The notes: generated from the sequence alone by a model not told the origin. A stretch of DNA of 64,000 nt from Rhizobium sp. Q54 (GCA_945889445.1 CAMDBX010000010.1:1-64000), one strand, 5' to 3'; positions 24,841 to 34,543 are shown, counted from the stretch's first letter. A program made the numbers and translations.

Positions 24841-27372
24841 TCAATAGAGGCCGCCGCCCTGCCCCGTCAACCCGCCATCGGCGGGGGGCTGGGGCGCGGG
24901 CGGGGCGGGCGCGGCAGAGGCGCCCTGCGAGGGCGACACCAGCATGACGCCGCCATCCGCAGCAGTACCGGCGGCAGCAATGGCACCCTCGCCGATGACC
25001 TTGGTCGATTCCGGCGGTTCGTCACCCGGCTTGAAGGCCTCGAGGATGACGCCCGGTTGGCCGAAGATGCCGCGCTTGCCGGTCTTGGCATCGATCGGCA
25101 TGAGCTCGATGGCGCGTGGCACGCGGAAGGGTGTCGCGGGCTCGTCCTTCAGGGCGAGCTTCATGAAATCGGCGACGATGGGTGCCACGAGCTCGCCGCC
25201 GGTGCGGCCCTTGCCCATGGGCTTGGGGTTGTCGAACCCGACGAAGGTGCCGACCACAAGGTCCGGCGTGAAGCCGATGAACCAGGCGTCACGCTCATCG
25301 TTCGACGTGCCGGTCTTGCCGGCCACGGGCTTGCCGACCACCTGGACCTTCTTGCCAGTGCCGCGTTCCACCACGCCCTCCATCATCGAGGTGATCTGGT
25401 AGGCGGTGTAGGGGTTCATCACCTGGTCGGAATTGTCGAGGAGTTCCGGCTCCGGAAGGTTTGCGTTCCAGTCCGGTGCCATGCAGGTCGCGCAGTCGCG
25501 CTTGTCATGCTTGAAGATGGTCTTGCCGTAGCGGTCCTGGATGCGGTCGATGAGGGTCGGCTCGACGCGGCGGCCGCCGTTGTCGATCATGGCATATGCG
25601 GTGACCATTTTCATCAGCGTGGTCTCGCCCGCCCCAAGCGCCATGGCGAGCTGGCGTGGCAGCTTCTCATAGATGCCGAGGCGGGTGGAGAGGTCGATGA
25701 TCTTGGTCATGCCGAGTTCGTCAGCGAGGCGCACCGTCATGACGTTGCGCGACTGCTCGATGCCGCGACGCAGCGTCGAGGGACCGTAGAATTTGTTCTG
25801 GTAGTTCTTGGGCTTCCACATCGAGCCGTCCGCCATCTTGAACTCGACGGGGGCGTCCATGATCACGGAGGCCGGCGAATAGCCGTTGTCCAGCGCTGCC
25901 GCATAGACGATGGGCTTGAAGGACGAACCAGGCTGGCGCAGCGCCTGGACGGCACGGTTGAACTGGCTCCGCCCATAGGAGAAACCGCCCACAAGGGCGA
26001 GCACGCGGCCGGTGTGCGGATCCATGGCGACGAGGGCGCCGTCAACCTCCGGCATCTGCATCAGGTGATACTGGCCGGTATCCTTGTTGGGCGCGACATA
26101 GACCACGTCGCCCGGCTTCAGAACCTCAGAGGCCTTCTCGACCTGCGGGCCCAGCGCCGTTCCATCGACATAGGCGCGGGCCCAGCCGAGCAGCGCCAGC
26201 GGGATTTTTCCGGTCTCGCGCTCGGGCGACATCTTGCCGTCTGGCTGGGTGCGTGGCTGCAGGCCGACGGTGACCTCCTCGTCATTCACGTCCAGCACCA
26301 AGCCGATGCGCCAGGGCGCCATGTCGTCGGGTACGCGCTTGTCCTTGATGAGCATGGCCCAGTCAGGCGCCGCACCCAGTTCCACCAAGGCGATGGGGCC
26401 GCGGAAGCCACGCTTGCGATCAAAGGCGATGAGCCCACGGGCCAGCGCCTGGCGGGCATAGAGCTGCAGCTTGGGTTCCAGCGTCGTGCGCACCGACAGG
26501 CCGCCCTTTTCAAGCTGGCCCTTGCCATAAAGCCCGATCAGTTCGCGGCGCACTTCCTCAGCGAAGCTCTCGGCGGCAAACAGCTGCGCACCGAAAGGAC
26601 GCGGGGTCACCTCAAGCGGTTTGGCCTGGGCCGCCTTCATTTCCTCTTCGGTGATGTAGCCGTTCTCGTACATCTGGGTAAGAACCCAGTTGCGGCGCTC
26701 GATGGCGCGCTCCATCTGGCGGAAGGGATGGTAGTTGTTGGGGCCCTTGGGCAACGCGGCAAGATAGGCCATCTGCTCCAACGACAGCTGGTCCAGCGAC
26801 TTGCCGAAATAGTTGAGCGAGGCGGCGGCCACGCCATAGGAGTTCAGGCCGAGGAATATCTCGTTCAGATAGAGTTCAAGGATCTTGTCCTTGCTGAAGG
26901 TCTGCTCGATGCGCTGGACGAGGAGAGCTTCCTTCAGCTTGCGGTCGAGCGAGCGCTCATTGGTGAGGAGGAAGTTCTTGGCGACCTGCTGGGTGATGGT
27001 GGAGGCGCCAACGATCTGGCCCTTGCCGGTGAACTTCACCTGCGCATAACGGTAGGCTGCAGAGGCGATGCCCTGCCAGTCGAGGCCACCGTGGGTGAAG
27101 AAGGTCTTGTCCTCGGCCGAGATGAAGGCCTCGATCAGACGCTTCGGCATCTGGTTGACCGGTACGAAGAGGCGGCGTTCCTCGGCATACTCAGCCAGCA
27201 TCGAACCGTCGGCGGCATAGATCCGGGTCATGACCGGGGGGGCATAATTCGCCAACTGGGTGTAATCAGGCAGATCCTTGGAGGCGGTCCAGATCACATA
27301 GCTAGCCCCCGCCGCCGCTGCGACGAAGGTCATGAAACCAACCGCGAAAAGCCAGCCGAGGAAACGAAGCAT
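24841..27372 (-). CDS. mrcA: Penicillin-binding protein 1A (bifunctional glycosyltransferase/transpeptidase)
   Basis: It polymerises and cross-links peptidoglycan. After an N-terminal membrane anchor comes the GT51 domain (AEDKTFFTHGGLDWQGI, GASTITQQVAKN, KEALLVQRIEQTFSKD), then the transpeptidase with SxxK in GSSFKPIVYA, SRN in QSRNVM, and KTG in AGKTGTSND. A Pro/Ala/Gly-rich tail follows. I place the start at ATG 27372 (MLRFLGWLFAVGF, 843 residues). An ATG at 27429 is in frame but adds an unlikely 19-residue extension. It sits in the order amiC > DUF1194 > mrcA > prfB. Confidence 0.95.
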   Translation of the reverse strand: MLRFLGWLFAVGFMTFVAAAAGASYVIWTASKDLPDYTQLANYAPPVMTRIYAADGSMLAEYAEERRLFVPVNQMPKRLIEAFISAEDKTFFTHGGLDWQGIASAAYRYAQVKFTGKGQIVGASTITQQVAKNFLLTNERSLDRKLKEALLVQRIEQTFSKDKILELYLNEIFLGLNSYGVAAASLNYFGKSLDQLSLEQMAYLAALPKGPNNYHPFRQMERAIERRNWVLTQMYENGYITEEEMKAAQAKPLEVTPRPFGAQLFAAESFAEEVRRELIGLYGKGQLEKGGLSVRTTLEPKLQLYARQALARGLIAFDRKRGFRGPIALVELGAAPDWAMLIKDKRVPDDMAPWRIGLVLDVNDEEVTVGLQPRTQPDGKMSPERETGKIPLALLGWARAYVDGTALGPQVEKASEVLKPGDVVYVAPNKDTGQYHLMQMPEVDGALVAMDPHTGRVLALVGGFSYGRSQFNRAVQALRQPGSSFKPIVYAAALDNGYSPASVIMDAPVEFKMADGSMWKPKNYQNKFYGPSTLRRGIEQSRNVMTVRLADELGMTKIIDLSTRLGIYEKLPRQLAMALGAGETTLMKMVTAYAMIDNGGRRVEPTLIDRIQDRYGKTIFKHDKRDCATCMAPDWNANLPEPELLDNSDQVMNPYTAYQITSMMEGVVERGTGKKVQVVGKPVAGKTGTSNDERDAWFIGFTPDLVVGTFVGFDNPKPMGKGRTGGELVAPIVADFMKLALKDEPATPFRVPRAIELMPIDAKTGKRGIFGQPGVILEAFKPGDEPPESTKVIGEGAIAAAGTAADGGVMLVSPSQGASAAPAPPAPQPPADGGLTGQGGGLY

Positions 27373-27519
27373 TCTCTGAAACGACACCTGCCTGTTGCAG
27401 CCCGCCGATAACACAGCCGGCGCGCCCATTTACAGTTAATTCGCTAGGGGCGGATTGTGGCCCTTGGGTGGCAGGCGGGGAAGATGCACAAGCAGCGGGT
27501 CGCCCGCCTGAGGCGTCCC

Positions 27520-28284
27520 TCACCGCAGCCGGTTGCTGGGTGACGATACTGCAGGGAGCTGGGAGACAACCCGGGGGCTGATCTCGCGGATGAGCTTGTG
27601 GCGCAGGGCCTCCGCGAATGCGCGGTAATCGATTGCCTCTATGACGAAGGCATCCGGGCCGGTTATGACGTTTTCTGAGTAGTATTCAACAAGTTTCGGT
27701 TCCTGGTTGGAGATCGCCAGTGCATTGATCTCCACCTGTCTGGCTTCTGCCAAGTCACGCGCCTCCGCGGGAAGGGCAGCACGGCGACTGCCGCGCAACG
27801 CGCGGGTTTCCGGCCCGTCTCCAGACACGTTTACCACCTTGCGAATGCTGCACACCTCCAGCGCATCGAACTTGGCGAGCGATGCCATAATCCCCGAACC
27901 CAACCCGGTATCGCCGGTGACCTGCCGCGGCATTGCCTCGACGATGCGGGCAAAGCGCTCGGCCTCCTGCCCATCCACGACCAGTACCCAGGCGGACTGC
28001 GGCTTGGGCATGATTTCCGAACCCCAGAACATGACCGCAACCGCCACCCGCCCAGCCCGCACCATGGCGTCTTGCACGTCCGGATCACGGAAGGCCGCAG
28101 CGATTCCTTGCTGCTGGAGCATGTATTCCCCACCCGAGACGCTGGCCGAAGAATCGACCGCGAGCACAAGGGCCACGTCGATGCAGGGGGACGCAGCGGC
28201 CACCGGCCTGGATTGAGATGACAGGGCGGCGGGCAAGAGAAGCGCCGCAGCCAGAAACAAAGCCTTGGAAGTGACGCACGCCAT
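27520..28284 (-). CDS. DUF1194 exported vWA-like protein
   Basis: From ATG 28284 (MACVTSKALFLAAALLLPAALS) the 254-residue product has a Sec signal peptide. A vWA-type domain follows with a MIDAS-like DSSASV in ALVLAVDSSASVSGGEY, as in DUF1194. GGGAG lies about 9 nt before this start; an upstream in-frame ATG at 28350 is less likely. Its role is unknown but it should be periplasmic and metal-binding. It lies between amiC and mrcA, which are usually neighbours in Hyphomicrobiales. A CRP-type palindrome lies about 100 bp upstream. Confidence 0.82.
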   Translation of the reverse strand: MACVTSKALFLAAALLLPAALSSQSRPVAAASPCIDVALVLAVDSSASVSGGEYMLQQQGIAAAFRDPDVQDAMVRAGRVAVAVMFWGSEIMPKPQSAWVLVVDGQEAERFARIVEAMPRQVTGDTGLGSGIMASLAKFDALEVCSIRKVVNVSGDGPETRALRGSRRAALPAEARDLAEARQVEINALAISNQEPKLVEYYSENVITGPDAFVIEAIDYRAFAEALRHKLIREISPRVVSQLPAVSSPSNRLR

Positions 28285-28378
28285 CGACTGCACTCCCGTT
28301 TGAAGCTGTGCTGGCCCAGCAGCAGCCAGCCATTGCACAACCATAGGCATATAAATGACAGGGCATCGACAGGCTAAC

Positions 28379-28394
28379 TGTGATGTGCGTCACA
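28379..28394. promoter_or_regulatory. CRP-type palindrome upstream of the DUF1194 gene
   Basis: TGTGATGTGCGTCACA fits TGTGA-N6-TCACA exactly. It lies in the 153-bp gap between the amiC stop and the DUF1194 gene. A weak minus-strand -10 (TATATG, 28353-28348) lies about 40 bp downstream, so the palindrome would be centred near -45, close to a class II activator position. The cognate regulator cannot be told from sequence. Confidence 0.5.
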
Positions 28395-28437
28395 TATTCA
28401 CAATCAATTTACCTACGGGAAAACGAAGCCTGAAGAG

Positions 28438-29697
28438 TCAGGGCGTCGTGGCAGCCAACTGCGTGGCAAAGTATTTCTCGATGGCGCGGCCCATCGCGGT
28501 CGCCACCTTCTTCTGCCATTCGGGCGAGGTGAGCTGGCTTTCGTCCTGCCGGCTGGACAGGAAACCAAGCTCGATCAGGACCGACGGCACGTCGGCCGCC
28601 TTAAGTACCATAAACCCCGCCGAACGCATGGGCTTGCCGGTGAAGGCTGTCACAGGGGCCATTTCTGCAACCGCCTTCTTGGCGAAGACCATTGAATGGG
28701 TCTTGGATTCGCGCTGGGCAAGGTCGATCAGGATGTCCGTCACTTCCTGGTTCTCGGCCTCGAGGTCGACGCCGGCAATGATGTCAGCGCGGTTTTCCTT
28801 GTGGGCCAGCGCCTCCGCCTCCGCGTCAGAGGCCTTTTCGGACAGGGTGTAGATGGTGGCACCGCGCGCATCACCGCCACGCACAGTATCGGCATGGATG
28901 GCGATGAAGAGGTCAGCCTGGTTATCGCGTGCCACCTTCACGCGCTCGCGCAGCGTGAGGAAACGGTCGTCGGAGCGGGTCATAACAACGTCAATCGTGC
29001 CCGTAGCCTCAAGGAAGCTCTTGAGCTTGAGACCGAAGGCAAGGACTACGTCCTTCTCCCTCGTCTTCTTGACGCCGATTGCACCGGGATCGATGCCGCC
29101 GTGGCCGGGATCAATGACAACCAGCTTGCGGTCACGGGCGGCTGCGGGCGCGGCCTTGCTGTTATCGGGCGGGTTGTCCTGCGGCTTTGACTCAGCGGCA
29201 TCAGTCTCGCTTTCGGCAGCGAGTTGGGCGTCGAACGTCTCCTGCGTGGTGCGGACGATATCGACCACGATGCGGGCGGGCTGGCCGTCCTTCGGTTTCT
29301 GCAGGAAGGCCTTGTCTATCAGCACCGGGCCATCGGTGTCGAGTACGATGCGGGAATGGGCATCGTCGACCGGGCCGAAGCGATAGCGGGTTACAAGGCC
29401 ACGGGCATTCTCGCCTGCCCCCTCAGGAAGCGAAAAAGACACCTGCGGCAGGTCGATCATGACCCGGTAGGGGTTTGCCATGACGTAAACGGTATATCCG
29501 ACCGGCACTGAGAGGTCGGCCACGAAACGGGTGCGGGCTTCGTCACCCGCAACCCGCGCCGCCGTGGCAACCGGCATGTCCGCCGCGTCGGCAGCCGGCA
29601 GTCGGAAGCCGGCAAGCAGGAACAGCGTGGCGAGAATCACCCCAGACAGCAGGCGGGCTGCGGCCCAGCGGCAGGGACTGGCTGTTGCGAGCATCAT
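28438..29697 (-). CDS. amiC: N-acetylmuramoyl-L-alanine amidase with AMIN domain
   Basis: A 419-residue exported zinc amidase that cleaves the stem peptide from MurNAc during daughter-cell separation. A signal anchor (about 10-35) precedes an AMIN domain (RFVADLSVPVGYTVYVMANPYRVMIDLP). An acidic Ala-rich linker follows, then the Amidase_3 domain with VIDPGHGGIDPGAIG (zinc histidine), IAIHADTV and a C-terminal VLIELGFLSS (catalytic glutamate). It is divergent from rne and upstream of mrcA and prfB. The exact paralogue (AmiA, B or C) is by similarity of layout only. Confidence 0.93.
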   Translation of the reverse strand: MMLATASPCRWAAARLLSGVILATLFLLAGFRLPAADAADMPVATAARVAGDEARTRFVADLSVPVGYTVYVMANPYRVMIDLPQVSFSLPEGAGENARGLVTRYRFGPVDDAHSRIVLDTDGPVLIDKAFLQKPKDGQPARIVVDIVRTTQETFDAQLAAESETDAAESKPQDNPPDNSKAAPAAARDRKLVVIDPGHGGIDPGAIGVKKTREKDVVLAFGLKLKSFLEATGTIDVVMTRSDDRFLTLRERVKVARDNQADLFIAIHADTVRGGDARGATIYTLSEKASDAEAEALAHKENRADIIAGVDLEAENQEVTDILIDLAQRESKTHSMVFAKKAVAEMAPVTAFTGKPMRSAGFMVLKAADVPSVLIELGFLSSRQDESQLTSPEWQKKVATAMGRAIEKYFATQLAATTP

Positions 29698-30205
29698 GGG
29701 ATCGGCGGCACTGCTTTGGGGTATTCGTCAGCCCGGCAGGCTAGGCCACCCAGGGTTAATCAATGGTTGCCGCGGGCCTACAGAGGAAAGCTTGCAATTT
29801 GGCACCCTGCCTCATAAGAAGTGCAAGTCTCCTGGGCGTCAGGGTCGCGACTCCGCGGCAGAATCGACCCTGGGTGGAGAATTTCGCGAGAAGCGGGGGT
29901 CCGGAGGCAGTTTCTGCCAGCCCCGCTCGACGCGGTCTAAGAGCGAGATCCTCTGATGGATCCGCCATTTGGAACCGTTCCGTTGAACCGGAACATAAGG
30001 AAATCCTGGGCATGTCCCACGCCACGACGAGCGCGCTGAACGAGGTCCGGTCAAGGCTGGCTCCCGTCGCTTGTTTGCCTCCGTCCGCTGGCTGGAACCG
30101 CATGCCCCATTCGCGCTGCAGCACCCGCATCTCCAACAGGCGTCTCCTCACCGGAGCGGAGAACCTATCGGCTAATTTGCCGGGCTGGCGCAGAGGACGT
30201 GACCC
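29698..30205 (+). other. 508-bp gap before rne: probable long 5' leader
   Basis: No convincing gene is present. The half next to rne contains several stem-loops (29892-29927, 29947-29962, 29977-29994) and is likely the 5' untranslated leader of rne. RNase E mRNAs characteristically carry long structured leaders through which the enzyme limits its own synthesis. The half next to amiC should hold the amiC promoter. Short frames through the region have no ribosome-binding site or recognisable product. Confidence 0.45.
29892..29927 (+). ncRNA. Candidate rne leader stem-loop 1
   Basis: Outer arms AGCGGGG (29892-29898) and CCCCGCT (29921-29927) enclose an inner hairpin GGCAG (29906-29910) / CTGCC (29914-29918). 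Two smaller hairpins follow: GATCC/GGATC (29947-29962) and GTTCCG/CGGAAC (29977-29994). This is a candidate structured part of the RNase E 5' leader. Confidence 0.45.
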
Positions 30206-33052
30206 ATGGGCAGCAAGATGCTCATCGATGCAAGCCACCCCGAAGAGACCCGCGTTGTGGTCCTCAAGGGAAACCGCATCGAGGAATTCGATTTCGAAAG
30301 CGCCGCACGCCGGCAACTGAAGGGCAATATCTACCTCGCCAAGGTGACGCGCGTAGAGCCGTCGCTGCAGGCGGCCTTCATTGAGTATGGCGGTAATCGC
30401 CATGGCTTCCTTGCCTTCTCGGAAATCCATCCCGACTACTACCAGATCCCGCTCGCAGACCGCATGGCGCTGCTGCAGGCGGAAGAGGAAGAGCACGCCC
30501 GCGAAGCCGCGGACGAGGATGACGAGGGCGAAGGCCGCCGTGGCCGCAACCGCGGCCGCGACCGTGGACGTGGCGGCCGACGCGGCCCGCGCGGCGAAGA
30601 GAACACCGAAGGCGGCGTGGAGGAAATCTCCGAACCCGAATATGGCGAGGACGCCGAGGCAGCCGGTGACGACTCCTACGCCGAGGACCATGGGCCCGAG
30701 ACCAACGAAGAGGAAAGCCCCGACTCGCACATGCTCGACATGTCCGAGTCCGAGGTGATCGAGGGCGATTCCGTCGAATATCACGACGAAACCGACGATG
30801 ACGGCGACGATACGCCGCCGCGCGCCGAGCCCATGTCGGCCAACCACGAGGACCCGTCGGTTTCCGAACCGGTGGAAGACGGTTCCGAGGCAACCGAGCC
30901 GGAGGAAAGCATCGAGGCTCGCCTCGCCGAGCCGAGCACCGACGCCGAGATGGAGGCCGCAGCCCCTTCGCCTCACGTCCAGCATGGCATGCCGGGTGAA
31001 CTCGGCAATGGCATCGAGGAAATAGGCGAGGACCCGGAAGCGGTTCGCGTCGAGTCGATCGGTGCCGAGGATGCCCTGGAAGAAGTACCCCAACGCCGCC
31101 GCAAGGTGCAGCGCAAGCAGTACAAGATCCAGGAAGTGATCAAGCGTCGCCAGGTGATCCTGGTGCAGGTCGTCAAGGAAGAGCGCGGCAACAAGGGCGC
31201 TGCGCTCACCACCTATCTCTCGCTCGCCGGCCGCTATTGCGTGCTGATGCCCAACACCGCGCGCGGTGGCGGCATCTCCCGCAAGATCACCGACTCGGGC
31301 GACCGCCGCCGCCTGAAGGACATGGTGAAGGAAATCGAAGTGCCGCAGGGCATGGGACTCATCGTCCGCACTGCCGGCGCTCAGCGCACCAAGACCGAAA
31401 TCAAGCGCGACTATGACTATCTGCTCCGCCTGTGGGAGAGCGTGCGTGACCTGACACTGAAGAGCCAGGCCCCCGCACTCGTCTACGAGGAAGGCAGCCT
31501 GGTGAAGCGCGCCATCCGCGATCTTTACACGAAGGACGTCGACGAAGTGATCGTCGAGGGCGAAGAGGCCTATCGTGAAGTCAAAGACTTCATGAAGATG
31601 CTGATGCCGAGCCACGCCAAGAACGTGAAGCCCTACAAGGATTCACGCCCGCTGTTCTCGCGCTACCAGGCGGAGAGCCAGCTCGACGGACTGTATTCAC
31701 CCACCGTAACGTTGCCTTCGGGCGGCTACATGGTGATCAACCAGACCGAAGCGCTGGTCGCTGTCGACATCAACTCCGGCAAGGCGACGCGCGAACACAA
31801 CATCGAGGACACGGCCTACAAGACCAACCTCGAGGCCGCCGACGAGATCGCCCGCCAGCTGCGTCTGCGTGACTTGGCCGGCCTCATCGTGATCGACTTC
31901 ATCGACATGGAGGAGAAGCGTAACAACCGGAACGTCGAGCGCCGCCTGAAGGATGCGCTGAAGAACGACCGCGCGCGCATCCAGGTTGGCCACATCAGCC
32001 ACTTCGGCCTGCTCGAAATGTCGCGCCAGCGGCTGCGCCCGGGCCTTCTCGAAGGATCCTCGCGCACCTGCCCGCATTGCGAGGGCCGCGGCGTCGTCCG
32101 CTCGATCTCGTCCTGCGGCCTTTCCGTGCTGCGGGCGATCGAGGAGCACCTCATCGCTCGCAAGCCCGAGAACCTCACGGTTCGCTGCACCCGCGAGATC
32201 GCCTTCTACATTCTCAACGAGAAGCGCGACAACCTGCTCACCATCGAGACCACCTATGGCATCTCGGTGTTCATCACGCCGAGCGACGACCTGAAGGGTT
32301 CTCAGGCGCTGATCGAGCGTGCGGCTGAACGCAACATCCCGCCGCGCAAGGTGATGGCCGCTCCGGTGCGCATGGACTCGGCCTTCGAGGATGAAGACGA
32401 GGACGTCGAGGCCGAGGCGAACGAGACCGAGGTGGAGGCCGAGGACGAGAACGGTTCGGACGAGACCAGCGAAGCCTCCGCCGAGGATCGGCAGAACGGC
32501 AATGGCGGAGACCGCGAAGGCGGCCGTCGCCGCCGCCGCCGCCGTGGCCGCCGCGGTGGACGCGGACGCGACGAGCAGCCAACCCAGGATGCACAGGGCA
32601 ACGACATACCGGGCCTTGGCGACCAACCTGGCTTCGAGTCGGACGATGATGGCGAGGAACAACCGCCCGAGGTAAGCGACGAGCCGTCCGGGGCCGCAAC
32701 CGCGGTCGAGGAAGGTTCCGAGGACGGCGAGCGTCCGCGCCGCGGCCGTGGTCGCCGCGACCGCTGGGGCCGTAACCGCGACCGTGACCGCCCGCGCGGC
32801 GATGATCGCGGCAGTGGCGAGGATCGCCCCGAACCCGCTGGCGAACCGGACGCCGAGGCACCGGCCGTTGCCGTTGCATCGGAACCCGCCCCGGCACCTG
32901 CCCCGGCCCCCGTTGTGGCACCCCAACCCGTGGCCGAGGTCGAGGCGCAGGCAGAGACCCCCGCCGAACCCGCACGCCGCTGGCAGCCGCCCGCGCCAAC
33001 CGTGACCCCCGCCGCCGTGGAGCGCAAGTCCGGCTGGTGGAGCAAGCGCTGA
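30206..33052 (+). CDS. rne: Ribonuclease E/G
   Basis: The 948-residue endoribonuclease initiates mRNA decay and processes rRNA and tRNA precursors. It begins MGSKMLIDASHPEETRVVV. An S1 domain is split by a long acidic, Arg-patch insert (about residues 93-280). The catalytic DNase I-like region includes VAVDINSGKATREHN and LIVIDFIDMEEKRN, and the Zn-link cysteines are in SSRTCPHCEGRG. The C-terminal third is alternately acidic and Arg-rich (RRRRRRGRRGGRGRD), then Ala/Pro-rich, likely disordered and used for RNA and degradosome binding. The split S1 is usual for alphaproteobacterial RNase E. Confidence 0.95.
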   Translation: MGSKMLIDASHPEETRVVVLKGNRIEEFDFESAARRQLKGNIYLAKVTRVEPSLQAAFIEYGGNRHGFLAFSEIHPDYYQIPLADRMALLQAEEEEHAREAADEDDEGEGRRGRNRGRDRGRGGRRGPRGEENTEGGVEEISEPEYGEDAEAAGDDSYAEDHGPETNEEESPDSHMLDMSESEVIEGDSVEYHDETDDDGDDTPPRAEPMSANHEDPSVSEPVEDGSEATEPEESIEARLAEPSTDAEMEAAAPSPHVQHGMPGELGNGIEEIGEDPEAVRVESIGAEDALEEVPQRRRKVQRKQYKIQEVIKRRQVILVQVVKEERGNKGAALTTYLSLAGRYCVLMPNTARGGGISRKITDSGDRRRLKDMVKEIEVPQGMGLIVRTAGAQRTKTEIKRDYDYLLRLWESVRDLTLKSQAPALVYEEGSLVKRAIRDLYTKDVDEVIVEGEEAYREVKDFMKMLMPSHAKNVKPYKDSRPLFSRYQAESQLDGLYSPTVTLPSGGYMVINQTEALVAVDINSGKATREHNIEDTAYKTNLEAADEIARQLRLRDLAGLIVIDFIDMEEKRNNRNVERRLKDALKNDRARIQVGHISHFGLLEMSRQRLRPGLLEGSSRTCPHCEGRGVVRSISSCGLSVLRAIEEHLIARKPENLTVRCTREIAFYILNEKRDNLLTIETTYGISVFITPSDDLKGSQALIERAAERNIPPRKVMAAPVRMDSAFEDEDEDVEAEANETEVEAEDENGSDETSEASAEDRQNGNGGDREGGRRRRRRRGRRGGRGRDEQPTQDAQGNDIPGLGDQPGFESDDDGEEQPPEVSDEPSGAATAVEEGSEDGERPRRGRGRRDRWGRNRDRDRPRGDDRGSGEDRPEPAGEPDAEAPAVAVASEPAPAPAPAPVVAPQPVAEVEAQAETPAEPARRWQPPAPTVTPAAVERKSGWWSKR

Positions 33053-33061
33053 TTACAATTT

Positions 33062-33088
33062 CGTCAGCCGGCCACTGGCCGGCTGACG
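33062..33088. terminator. Perfect 13-bp palindrome after rne
   Basis: CGTCAGCCGGCCA (33062-33074) and TGGCCGGCTGACG (33076-33088) flank a single base, 10 bp after the rne stop. There is no U-run. It probably marks the rne mRNA 3' end or stabilises it. Confidence 0.5.
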
Positions 33089-33154
33089 TTGCCTTCCCGG
33101 GCCTCAAACTCGCCTCATTCTCCCCCGATTGACGGACGGAGAGGCCCACACCAC

Positions 33155-34543
33155 ATGAAAACCACCGGTTTCCTTCATCGCGCGACGTCCCGCCTGCTGG
33201 TGGTGCTCATGCTGTTCATGAGCCTGGCCGCCGCCGGGGCCGACGCTGCCCAGAAGCGGCAACCGGGGCTGCCCATCATTCGCGATGCCGAGATCGAGGG
33301 CCTGCTGCGCCTCTATACCCGCCCGATCTTCAAGGCGGCGGGGATCAATCCCAAGGCCGTCAAGGTCTATGTGCTGAATGATCGGCGCATCAATGCCTTC
33401 GTGGCGGGCGGTCAGCGCATCTTCGTCAACACCGGCCTGATCCTGCAGTCGAAGACGCCGAATGACCTGATCGGCGTTCTGGCGCATGAGACTGGCCATA
33501 TCGCCGGCGGCCATCTGGCACGCATGGGCGTCGAGATCGACTCCGCGAACTACACCAAGATTGTCGGCATGCTGCTGGGGCTCGCCACCATTGCCGGCGG
33601 CGTCGCCTCGGGCAATGCCGAGGTGGCGCAGGCCGGCCAGGGCATCATGGCGGGAAGCCAGGGCTTCGCGCAGCGCAACTTCCTCACCTATGCCCGCGGC
33701 ATGGAATCCTCCGCGGACCAGGCGGCGCTGGGGTTCCTCAAGGCCACGCACCAATCGGCCCGCGGCATGATCAACCTTTTCGAGAAACTGGCGAGCGAGA
33801 ACATCGCCGTGCTGGCTGACGTCGACCCCTATGTCATGTCGCATCCCATGCCGATGGAGCGAATTCGCAACCTTGAAGAGGAGGCCAAGAAGTCGCCCTA
33901 CTGGGACGCCAAGGACCCGCCCGCGCTGATCCTGCGCCACCAACTGGTTCAGGCCAAGCTCACGGGCTACATCGGCGGGGCGCAAGCGGTGATGCAGAAG
34001 TATCCCACCACCGACCAGTCGATGCCGGCGCGCTATGCCAGAGCCATCGCCATGTTCCGCCGGGGAGACATTCAGAATGCCCTGCCGATCATCGACGGTC
34101 TTACCCAAGAACTGCCCGAGAACCCCTACTTCTGGGAACTCAAGGCCCAGGCCCTGCTGGAGAACGGGCGTGCCGCGGAAGCAGCGGTGCCGGTGAAGAA
34201 AGCACTCGACCTGTTGCCCAGCAACGGGCTGATCCAGCTTCTCGCGGCGCAGGCCTATATCGACACCGAGAAGCCTGCCAATGCCAAGGAAGCGATCAAG
34301 CTGCTGCGCCAGGCGCAGCGCAGCGAAGGCCAGACGGCGGAAACCTACCGCCTGCTCGCCCGCGCCCATGCCATAATCGGCGACATCCCCCGCGCCGAAC
34401 TTGCCACCGCCGAAGCTGCCCTGCTGATGGGCGACCGCAAGCTGGCGATGGAAAAGGCAACGGCGGCACAAGCCGCCTTCAAGACCGGTACGCCGGAATG
34501 GACCAGGGCCGGCGACGTGATGAGCTTCGCTGGCCGCGACTGA
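33155..34543 (+). CDS. M48-family periplasmic metalloprotease with TPR repeats (BepA-like)
   Basis: Starting at ATG 33155 (462 residues), it has a Sec signal (RLLVVLMLFMSLAAAGADA). The zinc protease motif HETGH is in VLAHETGHIAGGHLAR, with the third ligand region RGMESSADQAALGFL. Several TPR-like repeats occupy the C-terminal 200 residues (LKAQALLENGRAAEAAVP and following). This layout matches BepA/YfgC, which degrades or assists misassembled outer-membrane proteins. An earlier in-frame ATG at 33089 would put 22 odd residues before the signal peptide. Confidence 0.9.
   Translation: MKTTGFLHRATSRLLVVLMLFMSLAAAGADAAQKRQPGLPIIRDAEIEGLLRLYTRPIFKAAGINPKAVKVYVLNDRRINAFVAGGQRIFVNTGLILQSKTPNDLIGVLAHETGHIAGGHLARMGVEIDSANYTKIVGMLLGLATIAGGVASGNAEVAQAGQGIMAGSQGFAQRNFLTYARGMESSADQAALGFLKATHQSARGMINLFEKLASENIAVLADVDPYVMSHPMPMERIRNLEEEAKKSPYWDAKDPPALILRHQLVQAKLTGYIGGAQAVMQKYPTTDQSMPARYARAIAMFRRGDIQNALPIIDGLTQELPENPYFWELKAQALLENGRAAEAAVPVKKALDLLPSNGLIQLLAAQAYIDTEKPANAKEAIKLLRQAQRSEGQTAETYRLLARAHAIIGDIPRAELATAEAALLMGDRKLAMEKATAAQAAFKTGTPEWTRAGDVMSFAGRD

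Noticed and set aside
25057-27411. 784-codon open frame antisense to mrcA
   Set aside because: Long antisense frames are expected over GC-rich genes with strong codon bias. It has no plausible domain, and mrcA covers it with all PBP motifs intact.
29756-31615. 619-codon frame antisense to rne and its leader
   Set aside because: Shadow of the rne N-terminal half; no start signal, and no recognisable protein family.
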